This document shows, piece by piece, positions 1 to 8,977 of a stretch of DNA of 64,000 bases. The notes beneath the pieces are model-generated. The model was not told the origin of the DNA and ran no database searches. It worked only from the letters and a program-made list of their open reading frames with translations. Numbering within the stretch: the stretch's first letter is position 1; every line of letters starts with the position of its first letter. A program made the position numbers and the translations under genes. Origin of the DNA: VXMF01 sp965206775 (lineage in GTDB: Bacteria; Acidobacteriota; Terriglobia; Bryobacterales; UBA6623); NCBI GenBank assembly GCA_965206775.1, contig CBDBKU010000002.1:1240001-1304000 (forward strand). Reading direction: 5' to 3'.

Positions 1-198
1 AGAGATGCGGCTCACACTCTGTTCGAGGACATGAAAGGCAGACAGTTGCAAGGCTTTGCGCAGTTGGCTGAAGACGACGTGCGCCGGGAGCTTGACCGTC
101 GACTGTTCGAAGAGGTGCTCGGGTGTGAAGCGGGAGCGGCACTGGACGGGCTCGCCCGCATTCTGAATCGGGAGCCGACGATGACTACGCGGCATTGA
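1..198 (+). CDS. C-terminal end of an unrecognised protein (cut by window edge)
   Basis: An open frame enters from the left edge and stops at a TGA at 196-198, giving 65 residues with no start inside the window. The visible part is charged and helix-like (for example FAQLAEDDVRRELDRRLFEE) and ends in MTTRH. I recognise no family. It reads toward the convergent DUF3604 gene and is separated from it by about 70 bases. The amphipathic composition makes it a likely genuine C-terminus, but a chance open frame of this length is possible. Confidence 0.5.
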   Translation, partial: RDAAHTLFEDMKGRQLQGFAQLAEDDVRRELDRRLFEEVLGCEAGAALDGLARILNREPTMTTRH

Positions 199-271
199 AG
201 GCTGGCCAGGCGAGTGTCGCGTCCCGTTGTCCCCGTGCCAGACCCGAATAGCCCGCCCGCCCGATCCCAGG

Positions 272-2725
272 TCACTCGTATTTGACGAAGAACGGCGAGG
301 TCCAAGCGATCTCCGGATCTCCGTCCGGTTTCTCCGGATCTCGCTGGAAGACTCGCACGTAGTAGTAGGATTCGCCTGGCTTGGCCTCGGTGTCCTTGTA
401 GGTGAGCGTTGCCGAACGTCCGCCGGGCCGATGAGTGAAGACATACGCTCCGTCTTTAACCACGTCGACTCGCAGGATCTCGTCCTGCGCCTCGATCTCC
501 ACGACGATTTCCGGAGGTGACGATGCGCTTGCCGAGAATTCCTCGCCCACCATGTGACCGCCGGCGGAGGCCTTGACGTAAATTTCATCGCTCGCAGCGA
601 ACGTGCGTCGTGCGAGCATGGCGTCGAAGAGGGACTCGCGCGTGGTGTCCTCCGCCCAGACCGCGGCCCAGGAATTGTGCGTCGATCCGTGGTCGCTGAA
701 CGAAACGAACCCGTAGCGGTGGCCCTTGTTCAAGGCATCCTGCGCGAAGTGCCCCGGTTCGTCGGTTTGCGTCCCCCCGCGTTTCTCGCCCTCCGGCGCC
801 TGCCACAACTCGTAGCTGCCTCTGGCGCCCTGGTAGATCTCGAGCAGGCAGTCGATGGGCGCCGGCTCCCAGTTCCAGTCGGCGATGGGGCCCGCAGCGA
901 ACGTGTGCGGCACGACAACCGTCTTTTGCCCAATTTGCGTCAGGGCATTCTCGCGCATCCACTCCCACATCACCGGCGGCGTGTTGTCCGGCGCCTCAAG
1001 GCCCTTCTCCCTGTCAATGGGCCGGAGAGGACCGCCACGCTTCAGGTAAAGGACGTTGCGGTGCCCGCCGGGTCGTGCCATTGAGTGCTCGTACGTGTAG
1101 ATTCCCCAGAACTTCGGCGCATGAGTGTACACGTCGACCAGCTTCTGCGCATACCGCCACTGGTAGTCGCGCAATGAATCGGGCCACCTGCCGCCGAGAA
1201 CCTCGTTGTGGTCGCTAGGACCGACGAAGTCCAGCATGGCCGCGTCCAGGGCGTAACGGTAGGTGTCCTCGACCGATCCGTCCACGGCGCTGTGGCCGCG
1301 CACGTCCGTATGCCGGTGGCAATCCCCGAGCAGCAGGGAGTAAGTCTTGCCGTTTGCGGTCATCCGCGTTCTCACGCGGTGCTCGAATCCCTCTTGCGGG
1401 GCAGGCACTTCGACTTCGGCCAGCGCCGGGTCAGGGGATTCCAATTTCTCGAGCGACGCAAGGAAGACGTTGTAGTGCAATGCGTGCATCTGGCTGGTCG
1501 GGAAGTTTTCCGGCGCGCGCAGGTCGCTCGAAAAGGCGAGGTGGACCGTGCCGTCAGGACTTGTGTCGACAGCCGTTCTTTGCGTGTTCCGGCCCGAGCT
1601 GTTCTCCATGAGCACCGGCGTCGTCCAGCCTTGCTCGCCAAGGCGCGTCGCGTACACGTGGTACATCTCGTGAGGTTTCCTGATCGTCCAGTGGCGGAAG
1701 ACAATCCATACCGATCCGCCGCCGTCAACCGCGACCGTCGGCAATTCGGCAAACTTGCTCATGCGTCCGGTAAGGATGTCACGGATGTCAGCTTCGGGCT
1801 CGGACACGCGTCCGTTCGCGTACACCCTCAATCCCAGCCCCCTGCGCGCGTGAAGCCCCTCGCTGCCCTCTACGGCGCTCGATCTCGAGTAGTCCTTGCC
1901 CCAGTTCTCCCTCGCCGTGTCGTAGGCAACCCAAATCCTGTCCGTCGAATCGACCCCGACGCTCGAATGGAACTCCGCCTCCGGACTAGAAGCAATTGCG
2001 ATTGGAGCTCCGGCCTCCTGGCCATCGAACGAAGCTAGAAAGACGTCGTAGTTGCCAGCGTGGTAGCTGTCCCAGGAGATCCAGGCCCTTCCGGTTCCGT
2101 CGAGGGCGATGGAGGGTTCCCAGTCGTTCGCGCCGGATGCGGAGATCTTGACTTCGGAGCCCCATCCGGCGTCCGTCCGCCGCTTGGCGTAGACCTCTCC
2201 CTGCAAGTCTCGGAACGACTGCCAAGCGACCGTCACATTGCCATCCTCGTCGGCGGCCGCTCTGACGTGGAAGTCGCTATGGTCGCTCGACGCGACCCGT
2301 TCGATCGGCCCAACCTCGCCGTCGTCTCGGATCATCGCCCCGAAGAGGTCGAAGCTACCTTCGTCTCGCCCGGACCAGAAGGCCGTGGCACCGCCGGGCA
2401 CTGCCACGATGGCGGGGAGGTAGTGGTCCCAGTTCCCGTCGTCGATTCGGACCGGGTCGTCCCACATGCCGTCGGGGTTCCGGCGGCGAACGACCACGGT
2501 GTCGGAGTGGTCGCCGTCCCATTCCACGTAGGCTGTCCAGAGGCTGCCGTCCGCTCCGGCGGCGAGGCCGGGCCAGTCCGCGGTCCTGTCGGCAGGCGAG
2601 ACTCGCTCTGACGGGATCTCGCCGGCGACCTCGGCAGGCGGCAACTCGGTCGGCGGAACCTCCTCTTGGCTCTGGCCGCAAGCCATGAGGAGAACACCGA
2701 AGATGGTTACAAGCAGGATGCGCAT
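272..2725 (-). CDS. DUF3604 (PHP-like) domain lipoprotein
   Basis: About 817 residues from ATG at 2725. An open frame continues upstream, but MRILLVTIFGVLLMAC is a clean lipoprotein signal with lipobox LMAC, which fixes this start. The N-terminal half looks like repeated beta-propeller-type blades (recurring aspartate-rich strands with W). The C-terminal half matches DUF3604, with the metal-site-like LGDCHRHTDVRGHSAVDG, FVGPSDHNE and SFSDHGSTHNSW segments. DUF3604 proteins resemble PHP-type metal-dependent hydrolases and are usually exported; the substrate is unknown. It is predicted to be anchored in the cell envelope. It stands alone, between a convergent partial gene and the same-strand cupin gene upstream. 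Confidence 0.85.
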   Translation of the reverse strand: MRILLVTIFGVLLMACGQSQEEVPPTELPPAEVAGEIPSERVSPADRTADWPGLAAGADGSLWTAYVEWDGDHSDTVVVRRRNPDGMWDDPVRIDDGNWDHYLPAIVAVPGGATAFWSGRDEGSFDLFGAMIRDDGEVGPIERVASSDHSDFHVRAAADEDGNVTVAWQSFRDLQGEVYAKRRTDAGWGSEVKISASGANDWEPSIALDGTGRAWISWDSYHAGNYDVFLASFDGQEAGAPIAIASSPEAEFHSSVGVDSTDRIWVAYDTARENWGKDYSRSSAVEGSEGLHARRGLGLRVYANGRVSEPEADIRDILTGRMSKFAELPTVAVDGGGSVWIVFRHWTIRKPHEMYHVYATRLGEQGWTTPVLMENSSGRNTQRTAVDTSPDGTVHLAFSSDLRAPENFPTSQMHALHYNVFLASLEKLESPDPALAEVEVPAPQEGFEHRVRTRMTANGKTYSLLLGDCHRHTDVRGHSAVDGSVEDTYRYALDAAMLDFVGPSDHNEVLGGRWPDSLRDYQWRYAQKLVDVYTHAPKFWGIYTYEHSMARPGGHRNVLYLKRGGPLRPIDREKGLEAPDNTPPVMWEWMRENALTQIGQKTVVVPHTFAAGPIADWNWEPAPIDCLLEIYQGARGSYELWQAPEGEKRGGTQTDEPGHFAQDALNKGHRYGFVSFSDHGSTHNSWAAVWAEDTTRESLFDAMLARRTFAASDEIYVKASAGGHMVGEEFSASASSPPEIVVEIEAQDEILRVDVVKDGAYVFTHRPGGRSATLTYKDTEAKPGESYYYVRVFQRDPEKPDGDPEIAWTSPFFVKYE

Positions 2726-2734
2726 TCCGGCACG

Positions 2735-2740
2735 ATTATA
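2735..2740 (-). promoter_or_regulatory. Perfect -10 box (TATAAT) of the DUF3604 gene, near-leaderless
   Basis: On the minus strand TATAAT lies only nine bases before the ATG at 2725. No clear -35 is seen at 17-base spacing and there is no Shine-Dalgarno sequence before the ATG. If this box is used, the transcript would start about three bases before the start codon. Confidence 0.4.
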
Positions 2741-2861
2741 TGGGCAATCCAGCTGATGCGCACCTCCGGTTTCGCAACAAGACCCTCGCCGGATCACACC
2801 TAGTAACACTTCGACGGATTCGAATTGCGCCGTTCCCGACTCGCCGGATACCCGCCCGTCC

Positions 2862-3203
2862 TCAGTCGAAGTGCTCGTCCGCAGGGTCGAACGCCGGAAT
2901 CGGGATGTTCAGGATTCGCAGGCTGCCGGTGGCGCGATGCCGGCAGCCGGGGTGGATCATCACCGACGTCAGCGGCCGCAACGGGTATGAGCGGCCATCA
3001 AGTTCGATGCTGCCCTCGCCTTCGAGCACGACGTAGATCTCCGTCATGTGCTTGTGGTAGTGGGTCCTTGAATCCGAGCTGATGTCCGTCAGGTGGACCG
3101 TCGCTAGATCGTTGCCCGGTTCAGCGAACGCTCGCCGCGCTTGCCCGCAAGGGCAGTCGACGGCCGGGGTCTCGTCCAGCTGAGCGATTCGGTATCTTGC
3201 CAT
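2862..3203 (-). CDS. Small cupin-domain protein
   Basis: 113 residues, a single cupin barrel. Cupin motif 1 is visible as SRTHYHKHMTEIYVVLEGEG (H, H, E and G of the G(X)5HXH(X)3-4E pattern) and motif 2 as PGCRHRATGS. Four cysteines or histidines near the N-terminus (VDCPCGQARR) precede the barrel; cupins with a similar CPCG start are often annotated as sugar-related or unknown. A metal-bound isomerase, dioxygenase or binding role is possible but unassignable. It lies upstream of and on the same strand as the DUF3604 gene, with a gap of about 140 bases, so co-transcription is possible. Confidence 0.85.
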   Translation of the reverse strand: MARYRIAQLDETPAVDCPCGQARRAFAEPGNDLATVHLTDISSDSRTHYHKHMTEIYVVLEGEGSIELDGRSYPLRPLTSVMIHPGCRHRATGSLRILNIPIPAFDPADEHFD

Positions 3204-3483
3204 CGGACCCTCCTTACTGGCCTTTGGCGTGCATCATATCGTAGAGCGCTCGATTCCTCGTCGGTGGTCAGTTCGCGGCTCGAGGGAAGGGGACGTTTTG
3301 CACATTGCCCCGTTCGTCGGGAACTGTCCGCTACCCCACACCGGGCGATGGGAACTCGCGATCGCTCATCTTCCGAGCCACCGCAAGATCAAGCTGCTCA
3401 TCTCACGTCGGCCAATCAGCGCATTTGCAGCCAACCGGTCAATCTGATTTATCTGGAGCCAGGCCTGGGCTGTCCGTGCCGCA

Positions 3484-3750
3484 GTGCTGCGGCAATACAA
3501 TGAAACAGTGCTGCACCGCCATCTCGACCACGAGCGCTACTCGCCGGCCGCGATTGACGACGTGATCTCCCGCGGCCGGTGGGCCGACTGGGCCGATCTT
3601 CGGCTGGCACTTCTGGTCGACCCGTCGCTGTCGGAGACGATTAAGCGGGTCTGCTGTGCCCGTGCATCCGATCGATTCGCAATGCGGCATCGCTTCTGGC
3701 TGCATTACGCTACAGAGCACCGCCTCGTGCAGACTCCTCGTGCTTCCTGA
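3484..3750 (+). CDS. Small protein preceding an AbiEii-like gene (possible antitoxin or partner)
   Basis: 88 residues from GTG at 3484. The sequence is basic and tryptophan-rich (RYSPAAIDDVISRGRWADWADLR), and I recognise no named domain. Its last 11 bases overlap the start of the nucleotidyltransferase gene, so the two are almost certainly translated together. Small ORFs of this look often sit directly upstream of nucleotidyltransferase genes, where they would be expected to act as the antitoxin or adaptor. It has no visible winged-helix like the classic AbiEi antitoxin. The start is uncertain because no strong ribosome binding site is seen. Confidence 0.6.
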   Translation: MLRQYNETVLHRHLDHERYSPAAIDDVISRGRWADWADLRLALLVDPSLSETIKRVCCARASDRFAMRHRFWLHYATEHRLVQTPRAS

Positions 3751-4465
3751 GTGGGAACAAGTTCTATCGGCTGCCGCCCGGCTCCAGCGGGTCTTGCCTG
3801 GAACTGTTCTAGTCGGCGGAACCGCTGCTGCCATCCATGTTCGGCACAGGCTCTCCCGGGACGCCGACCATGTCCTTGCAGATCTCCGAATCCGTTTTAG
3901 CCAAGTGCTGGCCGACTTGGAGTCTGTGGCCGGCTGGACTACTGCACGTATTCAGAAACCCGTGCTCGTCCTGGGAAGCCTCGATGGTATCGAGACGGGT
4001 GTGAGGCAACTGATCCGCGAGGAACCGCTGGAGACGGTGGTTGTGGAGACCGCAGGAGGTCGCCTGACCGTTCCAACCCACGAGGAGATCCTACGAATCA
4101 AAGGAGTGCTCTTGCTGAGGCGCAACGCAACCCGCGACTACGTCGACTTCGCGGCGCTTGCTGACGGACTCGGCGAGGCGCGGGCGGCCGAGGCTTTCGA
4201 GCGCTTCGATTCGCTGTATCCGCAAGATAGCGGGGAATCTTCGCTCCAGCAAATGCTGGTCCAGCTCGTTAGCCCTCAACCGTTCGACCTCGAAGAAGGG
4301 GGCCTCTCAGAGTACAAGGACCTGGACCGCCGCTGGCACGAATGGTCCGAGGTGAAGTCTGTATGTGCGGAGGTCGCAGGAGCTGTGTTTGACCGAGTGT
4401 GTGAATTGAAATCTAGGGCATCGGCGAAACATCCCGACGTGAACTCCGAAGGCAAGCTACGGTGA
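3740..4465 (+). CDS. AbiEii/AbiGii-type nucleotidyltransferase
   Basis: About 242 residues from GTG at 3740 (MLPEWEQVLSAAARL); a longer frame upstream is only the overlap with the preceding gene. The nucleotidyltransferase signature GGTAAAIHVRHRLSRDADHV gives the GG, S/R and paired acidic positions expected of the AbiEii fold. A second region, VPTHEEILRIKGVLLLRRNATRDYVD, matches the conserved K/R...R.YxD region of that family. AbiEii proteins are toxins of type IV toxin-antitoxin/abortive-infection modules that transfer nucleotides to tRNA. Whether this one is an active toxin is inference. It forms an overlapping pair with the 3484 gene. Confidence 0.75.
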   Translation: MLPEWEQVLSAAARLQRVLPGTVLVGGTAAAIHVRHRLSRDADHVLADLRIRFSQVLADLESVAGWTTARIQKPVLVLGSLDGIETGVRQLIREEPLETVVVETAGGRLTVPTHEEILRIKGVLLLRRNATRDYVDFAALADGLGEARAAEAFERFDSLYPQDSGESSLQQMLVQLVSPQPFDLEEGGLSEYKDLDRRWHEWSEVKSVCAEVAGAVFDRVCELKSRASAKHPDVNSEGKLR

Positions 4466-4510
4466 GCTTCGCCAAGCGTCGTTGCATTCCTTGCAGCCCG
4501 ACCTTCTGGC

Positions 4511-4687
4511 ATGGAGAGAGCGCGTCGGGTCTTGTCTGAAACGGATTACGACAACGTAACCTATGTCCCAAGCGTTCGACAGCTGGGTATGCGCGTACCC
4601 GACCGACCTTTCAGCCTGAGGCCACCCGGCCACGACGCCGAAGCGATCAAGAAAATGGTCGATTTCTTCGTGGTCGACTCGCCCTAG
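4511..4687 (+). CDS. Possible 58-residue protein or gene remnant
   Basis: The open frame encodes MERARRVLSETDYDNVTYVP followed by about 38 further residues ending VVDSP. The composition looks protein-like, but no ribosome binding site and no family are recognised. It lies in the same frame as the AbiEii-like gene, downstream of that gene's TGA at 4463-4465. It could be an independent small gene or the decayed remainder of a longer one. The remaining bases to 4840 hold nothing I can support. Confidence 0.25.
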   Translation: MERARRVLSETDYDNVTYVPSVRQLGMRVPDRPFSLRPPGHDAEAIKKMVDFFVVDSP

Positions 4688-4840
4688 CAGGCCCTTCAAC
4701 GGATGCGTCCGCCAAGACCAGCTTCCCCGGCTCGACTCCGAGCCCCAAGACTTGCCGCGCGACATCCGACGGAAACATCAGAGGCTTCGACTTCCAGTCC
4801 GGCAAAGCGTCGCGTCCTGACTCGGATGGACTAAGCCTGC

Positions 4841-6943
4841 TCAAGGGGTGGCGTAGCGAAGCTCCCACGTACTCGGATCGCCCGTGCTAGCTGCAGCCAG
4901 CGCCCGAAGCGGGGCCCGCGCCTTGAGCACCATCTCGTCGAACTCGTCACGCGGGTCCGACAGCGCCACGATTCCCCCTCCGGAGGCGACCGTCACTCTC
5001 GTGCGATCCATGACGATCGTTCGGATGACGATGCTCAGGTCCATCCGGCCGTCGTGTGACAGGAAGCCGAGCGCGCCTGAATACGGACCGCGCGCTCGGC
5101 CCTCCAAGCGGTCGATGATTGACATCGTCCGTACTTTCGGAGCTCCAGTCATCGATCCCCCTGGAAACGCGGCCGCCAGGCAGTCCAAGCAGTCCCGGTC
5201 CGGCCTGAGCTTTCCCGTGACGGTGCTGACGAGTTGATGAACGGTCGCGTACGACTCGACATCCATGAGTTTCGGCACCCGCACCGAATCGATTGACGCG
5301 ACCCGCCCGATATCGTTCCTCAGCAGGTCCACGATCATCAGGTTCTCGGAGCGCGACTTCTCGTCAGACCGGAGCCAATCGGCCAGATTTGCGTCGGTTT
5401 CCGGTTCGATGCTGCGGGCGGAGGTGCCCTTGATTGGCTTGGCGGAGACGATCCGATCCGACGAGACCCTCAGGAAGCGCTCCGGCGACGAGCTCAGCAC
5501 CGCAAAATCCCCGAAACGGAGAAAGGCTGAGTACGGTGCAGGGTTGAGCGCCCGCAGCTCGCGATACGCGTCGTAGGGCGAGACATTGCAGCTCACCGTG
5601 AACTCGCTGCTCAAGCAGATCTGATAGGACTCCCCTGCCGCCAGGCGATCCTGGCAATCGCGGATCTTCGCAAGATATCGGTCTGGGCCGTCGGCTAGCG
5701 TCGCGATCACTGGCTGGCCGCTCGCCTGAGGCGTGTAGCCGCTGGCGGCCAGATTCCCGAGGGCTTGCGAGACTCGGTCGAACCACGGCTCCGGATCGAG
5801 CGACCGCGTCTCGGACCGAGCAACGAGAAAAACCCGCCGCTCCGCATGATCGAAGACGACGCAGCGGCTGGAGTCGACGAATGCGGCGTCTGGCAGGCTG
5901 GAGATTCTTCGCGACGGGGCGCTGAATTCGTTGCGCATCTCGTAGCCGAGGAATCCGACTAGGCCGGTCTGGAAGTCGAACGGAAGGGAGTCGTCCGGCT
6001 GCACTGGACGCGCAAGGCGGGACCGGAGCTCGGAAACGAACGAGTCGGATGGGATCCGCCGCGACATCTCGCCCTGACTGACCCGGAAGCTGCGGTCGGC
6101 CGTCCGGTATCGAAGCACTGCGCAGCCCGGACCGGAGGCGTCGCCCATCACGCTGAATCTCGAGTAGCCCGGAATGACGGCCGCGCTGTCCAGCCAAAAG
6201 CTATGCTCCGAGCGCGCGAAAAGGATTTCGAATGCCTCCTGCGGATCGATCCACCGTTCCAAGGCGCGGGATACCACCCGGCATTCCCCGTCGCCGCGAC
6301 ACCTTACCTTCACTGCGAGTGTCGCCGGGGCCGGTTCCATCCTGGGGATTCCGCGATTCCCGCTCGAAGCGATGCGCAGGAAATTGCGGATCAATCGCTC
6401 GCCGAACTCCGCGGAGACGGACTCCGGATGGAACTGAACGCCAAACTGCCGTCGTGCTCTGTGGCTCACTGCCATTGGAATGCCGTCGGCCGTTGTCGCG
6501 GTCACTCTGAGGCAGGGAGGAACCGAGTTCCTCTCGAGGCAGAGCGAGTGGTACCTGACCGCGTTGAAAGACTCGGGGATCCCCTCGAACAAAGGACCGC
6601 CAGCGTGGGTGACCTGCGAGACCCTTCCGTGCATCGGGACCGGCGCCCTCACGACCCGTGCCCCGTAGGCGTGGCCGAGACCCTGGTGCCCCAGGCAGAC
6701 ACCAAGGATGGGGACCCGCGAACCCAGTATCAGGTCCACGCACTTGCCGAAGTCGGAATGCCTCTCGGGAGCACCTGGGCCGGGAGAAATCACGATGGCC
6801 TCGATTCTGTGCTCCCTGATCAGGGCACTCCAGTGCCCGTGGGAGTTGGGGACCACCAACGGATCGCAACCGGCGATCTTCGCGACGAGCTGGCTCAGAT
6901 TGAAGGTGAAGGAGTCCTCGTTGTCTACGATCAGCACCTTCAT
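4841..6943 (-). CDS. pabAB: Fused aminodeoxychorismate synthase (PabA-PabB)
   Basis: 700 residues from ATG at 6943 (MKVLIVDNEDSFTFNL). Residues 1-190 are a class I glutamine amidotransferase with catalytic cysteine in GVCLGHQ and His/Glu in VQFHPES. The rest is the chorismate-utilising domain. The motif PIKGT carries the lysine diagnostic of aminodeoxychorismate synthase, where anthranilate synthase has PIAGT (as trpE in this window does). The product, 4-amino-4-deoxychorismate, feeds p-aminobenzoate and folate synthesis in the cytoplasm. The fused order is the one seen in actinobacteria and eukaryotes. It faces away from aroDE-trpE across a 479-base gap. No lyase (pabC) is seen in the window. 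Confidence 0.93.
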   Translation of the reverse strand: MKVLIVDNEDSFTFNLSQLVAKIAGCDPLVVPNSHGHWSALIREHRIEAIVISPGPGAPERHSDFGKCVDLILGSRVPILGVCLGHQGLGHAYGARVVRAPVPMHGRVSQVTHAGGPLFEGIPESFNAVRYHSLCLERNSVPPCLRVTATTADGIPMAVSHRARRQFGVQFHPESVSAEFGERLIRNFLRIASSGNRGIPRMEPAPATLAVKVRCRGDGECRVVSRALERWIDPQEAFEILFARSEHSFWLDSAAVIPGYSRFSVMGDASGPGCAVLRYRTADRSFRVSQGEMSRRIPSDSFVSELRSRLARPVQPDDSLPFDFQTGLVGFLGYEMRNEFSAPSRRISSLPDAAFVDSSRCVVFDHAERRVFLVARSETRSLDPEPWFDRVSQALGNLAASGYTPQASGQPVIATLADGPDRYLAKIRDCQDRLAAGESYQICLSSEFTVSCNVSPYDAYRELRALNPAPYSAFLRFGDFAVLSSSPERFLRVSSDRIVSAKPIKGTSARSIEPETDANLADWLRSDEKSRSENLMIVDLLRNDIGRVASIDSVRVPKLMDVESYATVHQLVSTVTGKLRPDRDCLDCLAAAFPGGSMTGAPKVRTMSIIDRLEGRARGPYSGALGFLSHDGRMDLSIVIRTIVMDRTRVTVASGGGIVALSDPRDEFDEMVLKARAPLRALAAASTGDPSTWELRYATP

Positions 6944-7422
6944 TGAAGCGGGCCCACCACTTAGCATCACGGCGCGAGGCCGAGCGAGGAATCGAAGGGG
7001 AGTTGCGCGCCCCGCGCAGAGGCTCCGCCGTACCCTCCCGGGGCGACCCTGCTCGCACGCATCTCCTCTCTTCACGCTAGCTCGAACCGAGTGGCGGTTG
7101 CCCGGCCAGCCGAAGAGCCATCTTCGAAGAGCTGGCTCGATAGCCGGTTACCTGTACGCGCCTGCTCGGTGAAGGTGGCGGCAACTCCCCGTGGGCGACG
7201 GTGAATTGACGGCTACGGGCGGGGCCGGGCCTACTAGGCCGGCCCTCGCACCGGCCGCACCGACCGAACTCCAGGTCTAGGTTGCCTGAAGTATCTGCTG
7301 AATCTCGATGCGATTCGCAAATAAAATCTAACATTTAATATAGAGCGTGCCAAGTGCTGCTCGGCAAGGACGGAATCCATGCGGAATCCCTGTGATAGGC
7401 TACTCGAAGCGGCGTTCTTGCC
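6944..7422. other. 479-base divergent intergenic region between pabAB and aroDE
   Basis: No gene is supportable here. The centre carries a strong GC-rich hairpin (7222-7245). An AT-rich patch at about 7318-7345 (AATAAAATCTAACATTTAAT) lies roughly 80 bases before aroDE and is the best place for its promoter, although no consensus hexamer pair is clear. Confidence 0.5.
7222..7245. other. Strong GC-rich hairpin in the pabAB/aroDE gap
   Basis: GGGCCGGGCCT and AGGCCGGCCC form a stem of 10 pairs with one bulged G and a three-base loop. There is no T-run after it and no gene ends here, so it is not a normal terminator. A leader structure of aroDE is conceivable. Confidence 0.45.
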
Positions 7423-8958
7423 ATGGACCTTCCATCCGCACTGCCCAAGATCTGCACATGCATCGGGCACCCGGACGAGTCCGAGCTAGCCGCGCTCGCT
7501 TTGGCGAGCTGCGATAGCGGAGAGTCATTTCTGGAACTCCGCATTGACATGCTCGCCGAGCCAGGCTTCGGGCCGGGGATTGTACGTCGCGTCCGGGAGA
7601 GGTATCCGCAAGTGTCCTTGATCGCCACGTGCCGACGGCGAGCGAACGGAGGCGAATTCGATGGCTCGATCGACCAGGAGGCTGCGATTCTTCGCTCGGC
7701 CATCGATTCCGGGGCCCAGATGGTCGACATCGAGATCGAGAGCATCGAGGAAGCGCCGCGCTCGCTGGACGCGGTTCGCGAGGCTGCTACGACCGTAGTT
7801 TCCTATCACAACTTCAAAGAGACGCCCGACCTGCGGTCCGTCGTGCAACGTCTCCAGCAGGCTGGGGCGAACATCCTCAAGGTTGCGACCCAGGTCAATC
7901 GGCCGAGCGACAACCTGAAGCTGCTCGACCTTTGCCGGGACCACCCCAACGTGGTCGTGGCTGGAATGGGAGAGACGGGGACGCCGGCCCGCTTGCTCTC
8001 GCTCTTGCGGGGCGGCCTCTTCACGTACGCCTCTCCTGACGCCTGCAACAGCTCGGGCGGCAGAGATGCGCCTCGTCTCCAGGCTGCGCCGACAGCGTCA
8101 GGACAGGTCGCGGCTTCGTCAGTTCGGCGGCTGTTCCGCGTCGAGGACGGCAATCAGGACACCAAGGTCTATGCGGTCATTGCCAAGCCCGTCGGCCATT
8201 CGATGTCTCCTCTCATACACAATCGAGCCTTTAATGCGACGAGCTTCGACGGGATCTACGTTCCGCTTCTCGTTGAGCCCGCTCACCTCGGCGATTTCTT
8301 TGAGACGTTGCGCGCGATGCCGATATCGGGTGTCAGCGTGACGATTCCTCACAAGCAGGCTGTCATCCCGTACCTGGATTCGGTCGACCGGGCTTCAGAG
8401 GGAATCGGCGCGGTCAACACGATCTACTGGAAGCAGGGCAAGCTTGTCGGCACGAACACCGACGCGATCGGCATTACGGCTCCCTTGGGCAAGCGCGTCA
8501 AGCTGGACCGAGCGAGGGTGCTCGTAGTCGGCAACGGCGGCGCGGCCAAGGCCGCGATCGTAGCGCTGCGGCAGCAGGGTTCGGAAGTGTTTGTCACCGG
8601 GCGCAATCCCGATCGGGCGGAGAGCCTGGCTCGTATCCACGGCGCGGAATCCGTCACCTTCCAGTCGCTCGGCGATCACTATTTCGACGTCCTCGTCCAG
8701 GCGACGCCGGTGGGCATGCTGCCCAATGTCCGGGACAGCCTTTTCCGCGAGAGGATTCCTGCGGACGTGGTGTTCGATCTTGTCTACAACCCTCTGGAAA
8801 CGGCCCTTCTCAAGCACGCAGCGGACCAGGGCAAGGTCGTGATCAGCGGCATCGAGATGTTCGTGGAGCAGGCTGCCGCCCAGTTCCGGATCTGGACCGG
8901 CCTCGAGGCCCCTCGCCAAGTCATGCGCAATGCCGTGCTGGAACGTACAGTGAAATAG
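7423..8958 (+). CDS. aroDE: Fused 3-dehydroquinate dehydratase / shikimate dehydrogenase
   Basis: 511 residues. Residues 1-225 are a type I dehydroquinase with ELRID, the catalytic His in SYHNF and the Schiff-base Lys in ILKVA. After a linker of about 30 residues, residues 250-511 are shikimate dehydrogenase: GHSMSPLIHNRAF, the catalytic Lys in VTIPHKQ, GAVNTI, GTNTDAIG, the Rossmann turn GNGGAAKA and QATPVGM. It performs steps 3 and 4 of the shikimate pathway. The fusion is best known from plants and also occurs in several bacterial groups. trpE follows after 19 bases, an apparent operon linking chorismate supply to tryptophan. Confidence 0.95.
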   Translation: MDLPSALPKICTCIGHPDESELAALALASCDSGESFLELRIDMLAEPGFGPGIVRRVRERYPQVSLIATCRRRANGGEFDGSIDQEAAILRSAIDSGAQMVDIEIESIEEAPRSLDAVREAATTVVSYHNFKETPDLRSVVQRLQQAGANILKVATQVNRPSDNLKLLDLCRDHPNVVVAGMGETGTPARLLSLLRGGLFTYASPDACNSSGGRDAPRLQAAPTASGQVAASSVRRLFRVEDGNQDTKVYAVIAKPVGHSMSPLIHNRAFNATSFDGIYVPLLVEPAHLGDFFETLRAMPISGVSVTIPHKQAVIPYLDSVDRASEGIGAVNTIYWKQGKLVGTNTDAIGITAPLGKRVKLDRARVLVVGNGGAAKAAIVALRQQGSEVFVTGRNPDRAESLARIHGAESVTFQSLGDHYFDVLVQATPVGMLPNVRDSLFRERIPADVVFDLVYNPLETALLKHAADQGKVVISGIEMFVEQAAAQFRIWTGLEAPRQVMRNAVLERTVK

Positions 8959-8977
8959 ACGGGGCGAAATCTTCGGC

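Noticed and set aside
4457..4868. Minus-strand open frames between the AbiEii-like gene and pabAB
   Set aside because: No ribosome binding site, no recognisable family, and composition unlike neighbouring proteins.
7076..7330. tRNA gene in the aroDE upstream region
   Set aside because: Some T-loop-like bases (CTCGAACC) appear, but no cloverleaf with acceptor and anticodon stems can be drawn.
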